64,000 nt of DNA, taken from Paracoccus sp. N5 (GTDB lineage: Bacteria > Pseudomonadota > Alphaproteobacteria > Rhodobacterales > Rhodobacteraceae). The stretch spans positions 1,372,001-1,436,000 of the forward strand of contig NZ_AQUO01000001.1 of NCBI RefSeq assembly GCF_000371965.1, written 5' to 3'. Each line of letters starts with the position of its first letter. Position 1 is the stretch's first letter. The position numbers and the translations under genes are program-made. Shown here one piece after another: positions 30,467 through 39,626 of this stretch. The notes below the pieces were generated by a model, which was not told the origin of the DNA, did not search any database, and was given only the letters and a program-made list of their open reading frames with translations.

Positions 30467-31006
30467 ATGACACAGGCAAAATTTATCGTAGGGGCTGTAG
30501 GAAGCGGTACAATTTTGCTAGCCGCCGTTTATTTTATCGTAGGGCCTAGAGCTGGTCAAAATTACTACAATGATTTCATGAACAAGGGAACTATTCGCGG
30601 GGTCTATAACTGCGTCGAAATTAACAAAATCAATGATGAAACCAAAGAAGAATTGGCGAATTACTGCATGAAGCAGCACGAACAACTTCTAGAATCGTCT
30701 ACCATAACTAGCACTATGGAACTTCGTCCAGATCAATTTTTTGATACTGAGGCTTATCTCAAAGTTGTCAACAAATCCTACGAATTTTATGTAACTCGCG
30801 CAGAGACCAAGATAGAGTACAGTTCTTTTGGGCTTGTTTGGGAAGACTCTATCAATGTAACTGTTAAGCCTGGCGAGGAGAGCGGTGTGGAAATCCGATT
30901 GAAAGATTCAAAAAACCTGACAACTCAATGGTGTTCTAAGGAAGAAACCCAAGGAAGTTGTTTTTTACCTTGGTCACTTAAACTATACGGAGTGTCTATT
31001 GATTAA
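30467..31006 (+). CDS. Low-GC orphan membrane-anchored protein
   Basis: A 179-residue protein with one N-terminal hydrophobic helix (about residues 6-26) and a hydrophilic, probably periplasmic domain with four cysteines (VYNCVE, NYCMK, QWCSK, GSCFLP). Codon use is AT-rich (many AAA, AAT, TTT), unlike all neighbours, which indicates recent transfer. No family is recognised. It is followed directly by an IS5-family element. Confidence 0.65.
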   Translation: MTQAKFIVGAVGSGTILLAAVYFIVGPRAGQNYYNDFMNKGTIRGVYNCVEINKINDETKEELANYCMKQHEQLLESSTITSTMELRPDQFFDTEAYLKVVNKSYEFYVTRAETKIEYSSFGLVWEDSINVTVKPGEESGVEIRLKDSKNLTTQWCSKEETQGSCFLPWSLKLYGVSID

Positions 31007-31020
31007 TGTCGAATCCTCTA

Positions 31021-31870
31021 GGGCGTGTTGACAAAAGGGATTCACCGGGCGCGGTGATCGTGATTCAAGCTGGTATCTGCAATGGAGACCAGCGTGGCAC
31101 GAAACCTGATGTCGAACGACGAGTGGGCGTTCTTTGAACGCTTCATCCTGGCTGTCCGTTCTCCGAACGGCCGCAAGCCCACGAACCATCGGCTTGTTCT
31201 GGATGGGATTTTCTGGATCGCCCGAACGGGGTCGCCCTGGCGCGACCTGCCGGAAGAGTTCGGCAAATGGTCGTCTGTCTATCGGCAGTTCCGGCGCTGG
31301 ACGTTGGCGGGGCTGTGGGAACAGATCCTGGAGGCGCTGAACGAGAGCCGGATCGTGCCGGATGCGCTGCAGATGATCGACAGCACCGTGGTTCGCGCTC
31401 ATCATCAGGCAGCGGGCGCAAAAGGGGGACTCCGCGCCAAGGTTTCGGCCGCTCGCGAGGTGGCTTCACGACCAAGATCCATCTGCGGGTCAATGCGGCA
31501 GGCCTGCCCATGAGAACCGAGATCACGGCCGGGCAGACATCGGACTACCTCGGCTTCGATCTGGTCATGGCTGACAACCTGCCCGAGCCAAGCGTTCTGC
31601 TCGCAGACCGCGGCTACGACTCCGACAACATCCGCAAGACCATGGAGGTGCGCGACGTGGTGCCGGTCATCCCCATGCGCAAAACCCGGAAGCTACGGGT
31701 CGCCGTTGACCGCAGGCTCTACCGCCTGCGCAATCTCGTTGAGCGGTGCTTCAACAAGCTCAACAATGCCCGTCGCGTCGCCACCCGCTACGACAAGACC
31801 GCCGAAAGCTTCCTGGGCTTCATCGACATCACGTCGATCCGCCTCTGGCTCCGCCATTTGTCAACATGAC
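31021..31870 (+). mobile_element. IS5-family (IS427-like) insertion sequence
   Basis: About 850 bases. The ends GGGCGTGTTGACAAAAGG (left) and GGTCATGTTGACAAATGG (right, minus strand) are imperfect inverted repeats. CTA on both sides (31018-31020 and 31871-31873) is the likely target duplication. Two frames encode one transposase through a frameshift. Confidence 0.85.
31082..31869 (+). CDS. IS5-family transposase in two frames
   Basis: The first frame (31082-31513) encodes the DUF4096-type N-terminal domain (DEWAFFERFIL, GIFWIARTGSPWRDLPEEFG) and the first catalytic D (QMIDSTVVRAHH). The second frame continues from the AAAAGGGGGA run near 31418 (RSRGGFTTKIH, LADRGYDSD) to the E region (RRLYRLRNLVERCFNKLNNARRVATRYDK). 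IS427-group elements are known to use a frameshift here, so the element may be intact. Confidence 0.85.
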
Positions 31871-31943
31871 CTAGGGTTGCGCAATCAATTCTTTGAGCAG
31901 CGGAGCCAGTGAAGCAAGGCTCTGAGTCGTCATTATCTCGCCC

Positions 31944-32846
31944 TCACTCCCCCGCCGCCTCTTTCGCCGCCTGCCGCAGCTTCCGCGCCGCCAGGAACCG
32001 CCGCCGCCGGGCCAGCTCCAGGTTCAGCATGGCGCCCAACAGCACGGTGAACCCGCCCAGGTAGAACCACATCAGCAGCGCGATCACCGCCCCGATCGAG
32101 CCATAGATGCGGTTGTAGCTGTTGAAGCTCGCCAGATAGGCCGAGAAGCCATAGGACACCCCCGCCCAAGCCAGCGCCGCAAAGACCGAACCCCAGGTGA
32201 AGATCGGCGTGCGCGGCGTCTTCACGTTCGGCCCATAGCGATAGATGATGCCGATCACCAAGAGCACGATGAAGAAGATTGCCATCCAGGGCACCGAGCC
32301 GATCAGCCAGTTCCGCAGCGGCACGTCGGGCAGGAAGTTGAAGGCGATGGGCACCACGATGATCGTCGCCAGCCCCAGCGCGATCACGCCGACGATGACC
32401 AGCGTCAGCAGATAGGCCAGGATGAAGCCCCAGATCGTCGGGTGCGAGCGCACGCCATGCGCCGCGTTCAGCCCCTGGATCAGCCCTCCGACCCCCTGCC
32501 GGGCCGAGATCGTCGCGATCAGGAAGGAAATCGCCGTGGTCCAGCCCAGCTGCGTGCGCCCGGCGGCGATCAGCGAATTGATCTGGCCATAGATGATATC
32601 CGCCGCGCCCGAGGGGATGAATTCGTCGGTGGCATGGACGTATTGCTCCAGCTGCTGCGGGTCGTACCACAGCCCCCACAGCGCGAACAGCGCCGCCAGG
32701 CCCGGGAAGACCGCGAACATGGCATAGAAGGCCACGCCCGCCGCGATCAGGGTCATGTGGATCTTGTCCATGCGCTCGAAGATCGCCTGAAGGAACAGCC
32801 ACCAATCCCTGATCACATTCCCGTCCTCGCATCGCGTCCTGGCCAT
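31944..32846 (-). CDS. YihY/BrkB-family membrane protein
   Basis: About 300 residues with six hydrophobic helices. The family pattern is present: an early DKIHMTLIAAGVAFYAMFAVFPGLAALFA helix, INSLIAAGRTQLGW, a middle LTLVIVGVIALGLATIIVVP and YNRIYGSIGAVIALLMWFYL near the end. The start is uncertain: ATG 32846 is taken, GTG 32816 is also possible and has a good ribosome site. The role is unknown; members were once misnamed ribonuclease BN. Confidence 0.85.
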   Translation of the reverse strand: MARTRCEDGNVIRDWWLFLQAIFERMDKIHMTLIAAGVAFYAMFAVFPGLAALFALWGLWYDPQQLEQYVHATDEFIPSGAADIIYGQINSLIAAGRTQLGWTTAISFLIATISARQGVGGLIQGLNAAHGVRSHPTIWGFILAYLLTLVIVGVIALGLATIIVVPIAFNFLPDVPLRNWLIGSVPWMAIFFIVLLVIGIIYRYGPNVKTPRTPIFTWGSVFAALAWAGVSYGFSAYLASFNSYNRIYGSIGAVIALLMWFYLGGFTVLLGAMLNLELARRRRFLAARKLRQAAKEAAGE

Positions 32847-32889
32847 CCTGGCAGGAAAACCGCCCGGGCCGCCAGAAAGGTTCCGGATC

Positions 32890-33606
32890 CTAGCGGTTTT
32901 CGCCGGCGCTGTAGCGCAGCCACACCGCCTTTTCGCCCAGTTTCGCGACGAAGGCGGCATGGGCCTCGGCCTCGTCGGCGGTCAGGCGCGGCGCCAGCGC
33001 CCGCGGCCGCGGCCCGCGCGGCGCCAGGGGCGCGGCCACCGCGTTCGCGACCACCACGCTCTGCCCGGCGCTTTCCAGCACCAGCCCGGGCTGGCGGCCG
33101 CCGCGCAGCGCCAGATAGACCTCGGCCAGCAGCTCGCTGTCCAGCAGCGCGCCGTGCAGCGTCCGCCCCGAATTGTCGACCCGGAACCGCCGGCACAAGG
33201 CGTCCAGCGAGTTCTGCGCCCCCGGGAACTGCATCCGGGCGATTTCCAGCGTGTCCACCGCGCGGCTGTGGGGCATCGCCGGATAGCCCGCCGCCTTCAG
33301 CTCCCAGTTCAGGAATTTCATGTCGAACTGGGCGTTGTGGATCACCAGCCGGGCGTCCTCGCCGATGAAGGCGACGAAATCGGCGGCCACCTCGGCAAAG
33401 CGCGGCTTGTCGCGCAGGAAGTCGTCGCCCAACCCATGCACCTCGAAGGCCTCCTGCGGCATCGGGCGCTCGGGGTTGATGTAGACATGGAAGGTCCGGC
33501 CCGTGGGCAGGTGGTTCATCAGCTCCAGCGCGCCGATCTCGACGATGCGGTCGCCGCTGTCGGGGTCGAAGCCGGTGGTCTCGGTATCCAGAACGATCTC
33601 ACGCAT
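32890..33606 (-). CDS. dnaQ: DNA polymerase III epsilon subunit (proofreading exonuclease)
   Basis: A 238-residue 3'-5' exonuclease with ExoI DTETTGFDP (D7, E9), ExoII HNAQFDMKFLN and ExoIII HGALLDSELLAEVYL motifs of the DEDDh class. It proofreads for the replicative polymerase. Its start overlaps the end of coaE by 8 bases. The aroE-coaE-dnaQ order is common in Rhodobacterales. Confidence 0.94.
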   Translation of the reverse strand: MREIVLDTETTGFDPDSGDRIVEIGALELMNHLPTGRTFHVYINPERPMPQEAFEVHGLGDDFLRDKPRFAEVAADFVAFIGEDARLVIHNAQFDMKFLNWELKAAGYPAMPHSRAVDTLEIARMQFPGAQNSLDALCRRFRVDNSGRTLHGALLDSELLAEVYLALRGGRQPGLVLESAGQSVVVANAVAAPLAPRGPRPRALAPRLTADEAEAHAAFVAKLGEKAVWLRYSAGENR

Positions 33607-34195
33607 GCGGCCGTCTTGCCATGATCTCGGCGCAGATGTCCATGATCGCCGCCCGCGCGCCGTCAAGCGTCTCGGACGGGATCACCCAATCGGCCCGCGC
33701 GCGCTTTTCCGCATCCGGCATCTGCCGGGCCAGGATCATCGCGAGCCCCGCCGCGTCCATGCCCGGCCGGGCCAGCACCCGCGCCCGCTGCACCTCGGGC
33801 GGGGCCGAGACCACCGCCACCCCGTCCATCTGCGCGTGCGAGTTGCCCTCGAACAGCAGCGGGATGTCCAGCACCACGATGGGCGCATCGGCCTGCGCGG
33901 CGACGAAAGCGGCGCGGTCGGCGGCGACCAGCGGATGCACGATGGCCTCCAGCCGGGCGAACCCGTCCGGGTCGGCCGCCAGCTGCGCCTTCAGCGCGGC
34001 GCGGTCGATGCCGCCGTCGCGCAGCACGCCGGGAAAGGCCGCGGCGACCGGGGCCACCGCCGCCCCGCCCGGGGCGTAAAGCCGGTGCACCGCCGCATCC
34101 GCGTCCCAGACCGGATGCCCCAGCGCGCGAAAGATCGCCGAGGCGGTGGACTTCCCCATGCCGATGCCGCCGGTCAGGCCCAGCAGGAAGCTCAT
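33599..34195 (-). CDS. coaE: Dephospho-CoA kinase
   Basis: A 198-residue enzyme for the last step of coenzyme A synthesis. The P-loop GLTGGIGMGKST is at residues 5-16, with DADAAVHRLY, DIPLLFE and ARPGMD also as in the family. It overlaps aroE by four bases and dnaQ by eight. Confidence 0.95.
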   Translation of the reverse strand: MSFLLGLTGGIGMGKSTASAIFRALGHPVWDADAAVHRLYAPGGAAVAPVAAAFPGVLRDGGIDRAALKAQLAADPDGFARLEAIVHPLVAADRAAFVAAQADAPIVVLDIPLLFEGNSHAQMDGVAVVSAPPEVQRARVLARPGMDAAGLAMILARQMPDAEKRARADWVIPSETLDGARAAIMDICAEIMARRPHA

Positions 34196-35043
34196 GCCAG
34201 CACGGCCGCGCGCAGGGCGTCGTCCACCTCGGGGCGGCGGCCGAACCAGCGCTCGAACCCCGGCGCGGCCTGATGCAGCAGCATCCCCAGCCCGTCCACC
34301 ACCCGGCAGCCGCGCGCCTGCGCCTCGACCAGGAAGGGCGTCATCAGCGGCGTATAGACCAGGTCGGTGGCCAGCGCGTCGGGCGACAGCGCGTCCAGCG
34401 GCACCCGCAGCGCCTCCTTGCCCGCCATGCCCATCGAGGTGGCGTTCACCACGGTCAGCGCCCCCTCCAGCATGTTGCCGGCCTGCGCCCAGTCATAGAC
34501 CACGACCTTGGCGCCGAACTCGGCCTTGATCTGCTCGGCCCGGATGCGGGTGCGGTTGGCGATGCGCAACTCGGGCACGCCGCTTTCCAGAAGCGAGGCG
34601 ACCACGGCCCGCGCCGCGCCGCCGGCGCCGATCACCGCCGCCGGCCCCAGGTCGGGGATCCAGTCCGGCGCCATCTGGCGGATATTGGCGATGAAGCCGT
34701 AACCGTCGGTGTTGTCGGCATGGATCTTGCCGTCGGGGCGAAAGATCAGCGTATTCGCGGCGCCGATCAGCGCGGCGCGGTCGGTGACAACATCGGCCAG
34801 CGCCAGCACGCTTTCCTTGTGCGGGATGGTGACATTGGCGCCGACGAAACCCATGCGCGGCATGGCGCGCAGCACCTCGGCCAGATGCTCGGGCATCACC
34901 GGCAAGGGCACGTAATGCCCGGCGATGCCATAGCGTTGCAACCAATGCCCGTGCAGCCGGGGCGAGCGGGAATGGGCGATGGGCCAGCCCAGCACCGCGG
35001 CAAGCGGCGTGTTGCGGGGGGCGGCGGAGTCGGTCTCGGGCAT
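34192..35043 (-). CDS. aroE: Shikimate dehydrogenase
   Basis: A 283-residue NADPH enzyme of the aromatic amino acid pathway. GWPIAHSRSPRLHGHWL, NVTIPHKESV (catalytic K76), DNTDGYGF and the nucleotide site GAGGAARA are present. It is the first gene of aroE-coaE-dnaQ. The 150 bases upstream hold no gene. Confidence 0.95.
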   Translation of the reverse strand: MPETDSAAPRNTPLAAVLGWPIAHSRSPRLHGHWLQRYGIAGHYVPLPVMPEHLAEVLRAMPRMGFVGANVTIPHKESVLALADVVTDRAALIGAANTLIFRPDGKIHADNTDGYGFIANIRQMAPDWIPDLGPAAVIGAGGAARAVVASLLESGVPELRIANRTRIRAEQIKAEFGAKVVVYDWAQAGNMLEGALTVVNATSMGMAGKEALRVPLDALSPDALATDLVYTPLMTPFLVEAQARGCRVVDGLGMLLHQAAPGFERWFGRRPEVDDALRAAVLA

Positions 35044-35196
35044 GGCCTACCTTGCGCGTCTGGCAACCGGGGCGCGCGGACCCCGGCCGGTTCCTGTTGA
35101 ACCGACAAGTGCAGATGGCCCGAGCCGGGGTCAAGACGTATCGCCCCGGCCGTCCCCGCGCCATGGCAGGAATGCAACCCCCGGCTGTGCCTGGCC

Positions 35197-35643
35197 TCAG
35201 ATCGCGCCCATCTCGGGCAGGTCGCCCTCGGCCACCAGGTCCTCCAGCGTCAGCGATTCGATCAGCAGCAGATAGGACCAGAACACCTGGCCGAACATGC
35301 GCCGCAGCCGGCAGCTGGCCTCGTCCTCGCAATCCTCGCAGCGCTGATAGGACCGCCGCGACAGGCAGGGCAGGGGCGCGATCGGCCCGTCGACCTGGCG
35401 CAGCAGCTCGCCGATGGAAATCTCCTTCGGCCGCTTGATCAGCACATAGCCGCCGGCCCGGCCGCGGCGCGAACCGACATAGCCCGCGTTGCGCAGCTCC
35501 AGCATGATATGCTCCAGAAAACGCTTCGGCGCGCCGGAACGCTGGGCGATCTCCTCGATCGTCAGCGCATGGCCGCCCGCGGCGACCTCGTCGGCCAGCG
35601 CCAGCAGGGCCTTGATGGCGTATTTCGTCTTCTGCGAGATCAT
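35197..35643 (-). CDS. Rrf2-family transcription regulator with a cysteine cluster
   Basis: A 148-residue regulator with the Rrf2 winged helix (SQKTKYAIKALLALA, EEIAQRSGAPKRFLEHIMLEL, GRAGGYVL) and four cysteines C93, C102, C105 and C111 that could bind an Fe-S cluster, as in RirA/IscR/NsrR. It is divergent from sqdB. The target is unknown. Confidence 0.9.
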   Translation of the reverse strand: MISQKTKYAIKALLALADEVAAGGHALTIEEIAQRSGAPKRFLEHIMLELRNAGYVGSRRGRAGGYVLIKRPKEISIGELLRQVDGPIAPLPCLSRRSYQRCEDCEDEASCRLRRMFGQVFWSYLLLIESLTLEDLVAEGDLPEMGAI

Positions 35644-35805
35644 AACGAATCCTTAGTCTTGCCCGCCACATCATGCAATCTCTTCGGCAAGATTTCGCGC
35701 GCCCCTCTGGCATCGCCATGGAACCTTCGCCAGAAAGTCATAGTTTTGACACATTGGCCGCGCATTCCTGCCGCGCAGCACCAAGGGGAGATCACCATGC
35801 GCATT

Positions 35806-37014
35806 GCCGTTCTGGGTGGAGACGGGTTCGTCGGCTGGCCCACCGCCCTGCATTTGTCGAACCTGGGCCACGAGGTCCATATCCTCGACAACCTGTCGCG
35901 GCGCTGGATCGACACCGAGCTGGGCGTGCAGTCGCTGACGCCGATGGATTCCATCCAGGAACGCTGCCGGATCTGGCATCAGGAAACCGGGCGGCGCATC
36001 CATTTCCACCTGCTGAACCTGGCGACGGAATATGAGCGTCTCAAGTCCTGGCTCAGCGACATCCGCCCCGACGCGGTGATCCATTTCGCCGAGCAGCGCG
36101 CCGCGCCCTATTCGATGAAGACCGACCGCCACAAGGTCTATACCGTCAACAACAACACCAACGCCACGCATAACCTCTTGGCGGCGCTGGTGGAAACCGG
36201 CATCGATGCGCATCTGGTCCACCTGGGCACCATGGGCGTCTATGGCTATTCCTCGGTCGGCGCGCCGATCCCCGAAGGCTATCTGGACGTGCAGATCGAC
36301 ACGCCCGCCGGCGCGCGCCAGCAGCAGATTCTGTATCCGACGCGGCCCGGCTCGGTCTATCACATGACCAAGAGCCTCGATCAGATCCTGTTCCAGTTCT
36401 ATGCCCAGAACGACGGGCTGCGCATCACCGACCTGCATCAGGGCATCGTCTGGGGCACGCATACCGACCAGACCCGCCGGCACGAACAGCTCATCAACCG
36501 CTTCGACTATGACGGCGATTATGGCACGGTGCTGAACCGTTTCCTGATCCAGGCCGCCATCGGCTATCCGCTGACCGTGCATGGCACCGGCGGCCAGACC
36601 CGCGCCTTCATCCATATCCAGGATTCGGTGCGCTGCATCGAGCTGGCGCTGAAGGACGCGCCCGTGGCGGGCGAGCGGGTGCGGATCTTCAACCAGATGA
36701 CCGAGACCCACCGCGTCCGCGACCTGGCCGAGCTGGTCGCCCGCCTGACCAGGGCCGAGGTCGCCTATCTGCCCAACCCCCGCAAGGAGGCCGAGGAGAA
36801 CGACCTGATCGTCAAGAACGACCAGTTCCTGGCGCTGGGCCTGCAACCGATCACCCTGGCCGAGGGGCTCTTGTCCGAGGTCGTCGAGGTGGCGAAGAAA
36901 TACGCCCATCGCATCGACCGCTCGCGCGTGCCGGCGGTCTCGGCCTGGACCCGCGACATCGCCAAGCGCGTCGAGCACGATCCCGAGGGCCGCAGGCTGC
37001 GTTCCGTATCGTGA
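35806..37014 (+). CDS. sqdB: UDP-sulfoquinovose synthase
   Basis: A 402-residue SDR enzyme converting UDP-glucose and sulfite to UDP-sulfoquinovose for sulfolipid. It has the NAD site GGDGFVG, SRRWIDTELGVQSLTP, HFAEQRAAPYSMK, catalytic Y185/K189 (YHMTK), HQGIVWGTHT and GQTRAFIHIQD, all SqdB signatures. The ATG has an AGGGGAG ribosome site. It is followed by sqdD and sqdC as in Rhodobacter sphaeroides. Confidence 0.95.
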   Translation, partial: AVLGGDGFVGWPTALHLSNLGHEVHILDNLSRRWIDTELGVQSLTPMDSIQERCRIWHQETGRRIHFHLLNLATEYERLKSWLSDIRPDAVIHFAEQRAAPYSMKTDRHKVYTVNNNTNATHNLLAALVETGIDAHLVHLGTMGVYGYSSVGAPIPEGYLDVQIDTPAGARQQQILYPTRPGSVYHMTKSLDQILFQFYAQNDGLRITDLHQGIVWGTHTDQTRRHEQLINRFDYDGDYGTVLNRFLIQAAIGYPLTVHGTGGQTRAFIHIQDSVRCIELALKDAPVAGERVRIFNQMTETHRVRDLAELVARLTRAEVAYLPNPRKEAEENDLIVKNDQFLALGLQPITLAEGLLSEVVEVAKKYAHRIDRSRVPAVSAWTRDIAKRVEHDPEGRRLRSVS

Positions 37015-37022
37015 GCCCGCCC

Positions 37023-37859
37023 ATGACCGAGGGCCTGCACCTCACTGGCAAGGCGCGGTCCGACCGCGCCTTTGTCACGCTGGCGACCAACCCGGATTAC
37101 GTCACCGGGGCGCGGGCGCTGTTCAAGTCGCTGATCCGCACCGGCACCACGGCCGACCTGGTGCTGCTCTATACCGAGCTGCCGGAAAATCTGATCGACG
37201 ATCTGTGTACGCTCGGTGTACGCGCGGTGCACGCGGATCTGCTGTCCACTTCCAGCGATTTCAACGCCTTGCATGCCCGCGACCGGGTGCATGGCATCGC
37301 CCCCTTCACCAAGGGCGAAAAGCCGCCCTTCCACACGCCGCTGGACAATTTCGTCAAGCTGCGGCTCTGGCAGCTCGACTATGCCTGCGTGGTCTTCATC
37401 GACGCCGACGCGCTGGTCTTGCAAAACATCGACCGGCTATTCGACTATCCGGAATTCTCAGCCGCGCCAAATGTTTACGAGAGCCTCGCGGATTTCCACC
37501 GCCTGAATTCCGGGGTGTTCACGGCGCGCCCGTCGCCGGAAACCTTCGCGCGGATGCTGTCCGAACTCGACCAGCCCGGCCGCTTCTGGCGCCGCACCGA
37601 CCAGACTTTCCTCGAAGATTTCTTCCCGAACTGGCACGGCTTGCCGGTTTTCGACAATATGCTGCAATATGTCTGGCTGAACCTGCCCGGACTCTGGCGC
37701 TGGCAGGACATCCGCGTCCTGCACTATCAGTATGAAAAACCTTGGCAAAACCACGCCAAGGCCGATGCGCTGCGCCCCCTGATCGAGCTTTGGCAGGCCC
37801 ATGCCGGCGACGGCCCGGTGCCCGATCCGCGCGACCTGCCGGACCCGCCGCAGCCATGA
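37023..37859 (+). CDS. sqdD: Glycosyltransferase family 8 protein, SqdD-like
   Basis: A 278-residue glycogenin-like transferase (FVTLATNPDYVTGARAL, VVFIDADALVLQNID with the DxD motif, SGVFTARPS). In the sulfolipid cluster it is the candidate sulfoquinovosyl transferase. A GTG at 37011 overlapping the sqdB stop is an alternative start. The stop overlaps the sqdC ATG. Confidence 0.85.
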   Translation: MTEGLHLTGKARSDRAFVTLATNPDYVTGARALFKSLIRTGTTADLVLLYTELPENLIDDLCTLGVRAVHADLLSTSSDFNALHARDRVHGIAPFTKGEKPPFHTPLDNFVKLRLWQLDYACVVFIDADALVLQNIDRLFDYPEFSAAPNVYESLADFHRLNSGVFTARPSPETFARMLSELDQPGRFWRRTDQTFLEDFFPNWHGLPVFDNMLQYVWLNLPGLWRWQDIRVLHYQYEKPWQNHAKADALRPLIELWQAHAGDGPVPDPRDLPDPPQP

Positions 37860-38704
37860 AACTCGCCCTGACCGGCGCCTCGGGCCTCGTCGGCCGCTGG
37901 ATCGCCCGTGCCGCCGTCGAGGCCGGCCACGACCTCGACCCCCTGCCCGGCTGGCGCCTGGGCCAGCCCGTTGATCTGTCAGGAAAAGATGCGCTGATCC
38001 ACGCCGCCTTCCAGCACATCCCCGGCCGCTATCGCGGCGGCGAGGGCGACGATCCGCAAGGCTTCATCCGCGCCAATCTCGACGGCTCGCTGGCGCTGTT
38101 CCAGGCCGCCCGCGCGCAAGGCGTCGCCCGCGTGCTGTTCCTCTCCAGCCGCGCCGTCCACGACGGCCACCCCGACGGCATGGACCTGCCGGATGAACTT
38201 TCCCCTGCGCCGACAAGCCTTTACGGCGAAGTGAAGGCCCAGGCAGAAACCGCCCTGGCCGCCCTCGCGACCTCCGATTTCCGCACCGCCAGCCTGCGCC
38301 CGACCGGAGTCTATGGCCCCGGCCTGCCGCAGAAATGGGCCGGGTTGATCGCGGATTTCCTGGCCGGCACCACCCCCGCCCCCGCTGTCGCGACCGAGGT
38401 GCATGGCGCCGACCTGGGCCGCGCCGCCTTGGCCGTGCTGGAAGATCCCGCGATGTCAGGCAGTTATAATGTGGGCGACCTGGTTCTGGACCGCCGCGGC
38501 CTCTTGGCCGAGGTCGCGCGCCTGACCGGCTGCACCACCCCGCTGCCGCCGCCCGGCGACCCGCGTCCGCTGCGCCGGCCGCTGAGCCGACGCTTGCAGG
38601 CCTTGGGCTGGCGCCCCGGCGGCCTGTCCCTGCTGCGCCGGGATCTGCCGGCCATTGTTGCGCAAATACAACCTAAGAAAGAAATCGCCGACAAATTGGA
38701 TTAA
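37856..38704 (+). CDS. sqdC: NAD-dependent epimerase/dehydratase, SqdC-like
   Basis: A 282-residue extended SDR protein with GASGLVG (residues 7-13), VARVLFLSSRAVHD, a YGEVKAQ active site (YxxxK) and LRPTGVYGPG. In the Rhodobacter cluster SqdC influences sulfoquinovose products; the exact reaction is not settled. It overlaps sqdD by four bases. The operon ends here. Confidence 0.8.
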   Translation: MKLALTGASGLVGRWIARAAVEAGHDLDPLPGWRLGQPVDLSGKDALIHAAFQHIPGRYRGGEGDDPQGFIRANLDGSLALFQAARAQGVARVLFLSSRAVHDGHPDGMDLPDELSPAPTSLYGEVKAQAETALAALATSDFRTASLRPTGVYGPGLPQKWAGLIADFLAGTTPAPAVATEVHGADLGRAALAVLEDPAMSGSYNVGDLVLDRRGLLAEVARLTGCTTPLPPPGDPRPLRRPLSRRLQALGWRPGGLSLLRRDLPAIVAQIQPKKEIADKLD

Positions 38705-38794
38705 AATCGTCGGGACCCTTGCCCGGTCGGCGGTCCTGCGCCAGAAAAAGCCCGTACAAGAGCATGTTGTTTCCCTGCACGAGGTTTGTTGCTT

Positions 38795-39142
38795 ATGCGC
38801 GTGCTTTCGATCCTTTGCGGCCTGTCCTTTGCCGTCATGGCCGGCTATCTCCTTGCCCTTTCGCTTGGCGGCCTGCCGCTGAACCGGCTGCAACCGGGGA
38901 TCTCCGCCCTGTCCTGGGCCATGCTGGCGCTGGCGGCTCTGGGCGCGGTCCTGGCCCTGCGCTCGCGCTGCGAGGGCTGGGCGCCGATGCTGGCCGGATG
39001 CGGTCTCTTCATGGCCTGCCAGCTTTTCGCGGCCCGTTTCGCCGGTCTGAACCTCAGCGCGCTGATGTGCCTCGCGGCCGCCGGCTTTGCGCTGCTGCCG
39101 CTGATGCACACGCCCAGCAGCTATTGGCGCGTCGCGGGGTGA
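38795..39142 (+). CDS. Small integral membrane protein
   Basis: About 115 residues, almost wholly hydrophobic, with four predicted helices (LCGLSFAVMAGYLLAL, ALSWAMLALAALGAVLAL, MLAGCGLFMACQLFAA, LMCLAAAGFALLPL). It has no recognised family. It sits alone between the sulfolipid operon and msrC; a TTG at 38786 would add three residues. Confidence 0.65.
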   Translation: MRVLSILCGLSFAVMAGYLLALSLGGLPLNRLQPGISALSWAMLALAALGAVLALRSRCEGWAPMLAGCGLFMACQLFAARFAGLNLSALMCLAAAGFALLPLMHTPSSYWRVAG

Positions 39143-39173
39143 CAGCGCCGCGCGGCAAGGCTAGGTTCGGCGC

Positions 39174-39626
39174 ATGCCCGATTACGACGACCTGACCGCC
39201 CGCATCCGCGCCCTGACCCACGACGAGACCGACGAGGTCGCGCTGATGGCGACGCTCGCCTGCGAGATCCACCATTCGGACGACCGTTTCGACTGGACCG
39301 GCTTCTATCGCGTCACCGCGCCCGAGACGCTGAAGATCGGCCCCTACCAAGGCGGCCACGGCTGCCTGGTCATTCCCTTCTCGCGCGGGGTCTGCGGCGC
39401 GGCGGCGCGGACGCGGCAGGTCCAGCTGGTGCCCGATGTCGATGCCTTTCCGGGCCATATCGCCTGCGCCAGCGCGACCCGGTCCGAGCTGGTGATCCCG
39501 GTCCTCGGCCCCGGCGAGCGGCTGATCGGCGTGCTTGACATCGACAGCAACCAGCCCGACGCTTTCACGGCAGAAGACGCCCAGCGGCTGCGGGAGATCC
39601 TGGATGAGTGCTTCGGACGCAGTTGA
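39174..39626 (+). CDS. msrC: Free methionine-(R)-sulfoxide reductase (GAF domain)
   Basis: A 150-residue GAF-domain enzyme reducing free methionine-R-sulfoxide. C64, C74 and C98 have the same spacing (10 and 24) as the catalytic cysteines of the E. coli enzyme. DWTGFYRV, GPYQGGHGCLVIPF, GVCGAAA and LIGVLDIDS are conserved. Its end overlaps the next gene by 23 bases. Confidence 0.93.
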   Translation: MPDYDDLTARIRALTHDETDEVALMATLACEIHHSDDRFDWTGFYRVTAPETLKIGPYQGGHGCLVIPFSRGVCGAAARTRQVQLVPDVDAFPGHIACASATRSELVIPVLGPGERLIGVLDIDSNQPDAFTAEDAQRLREILDECFGRS

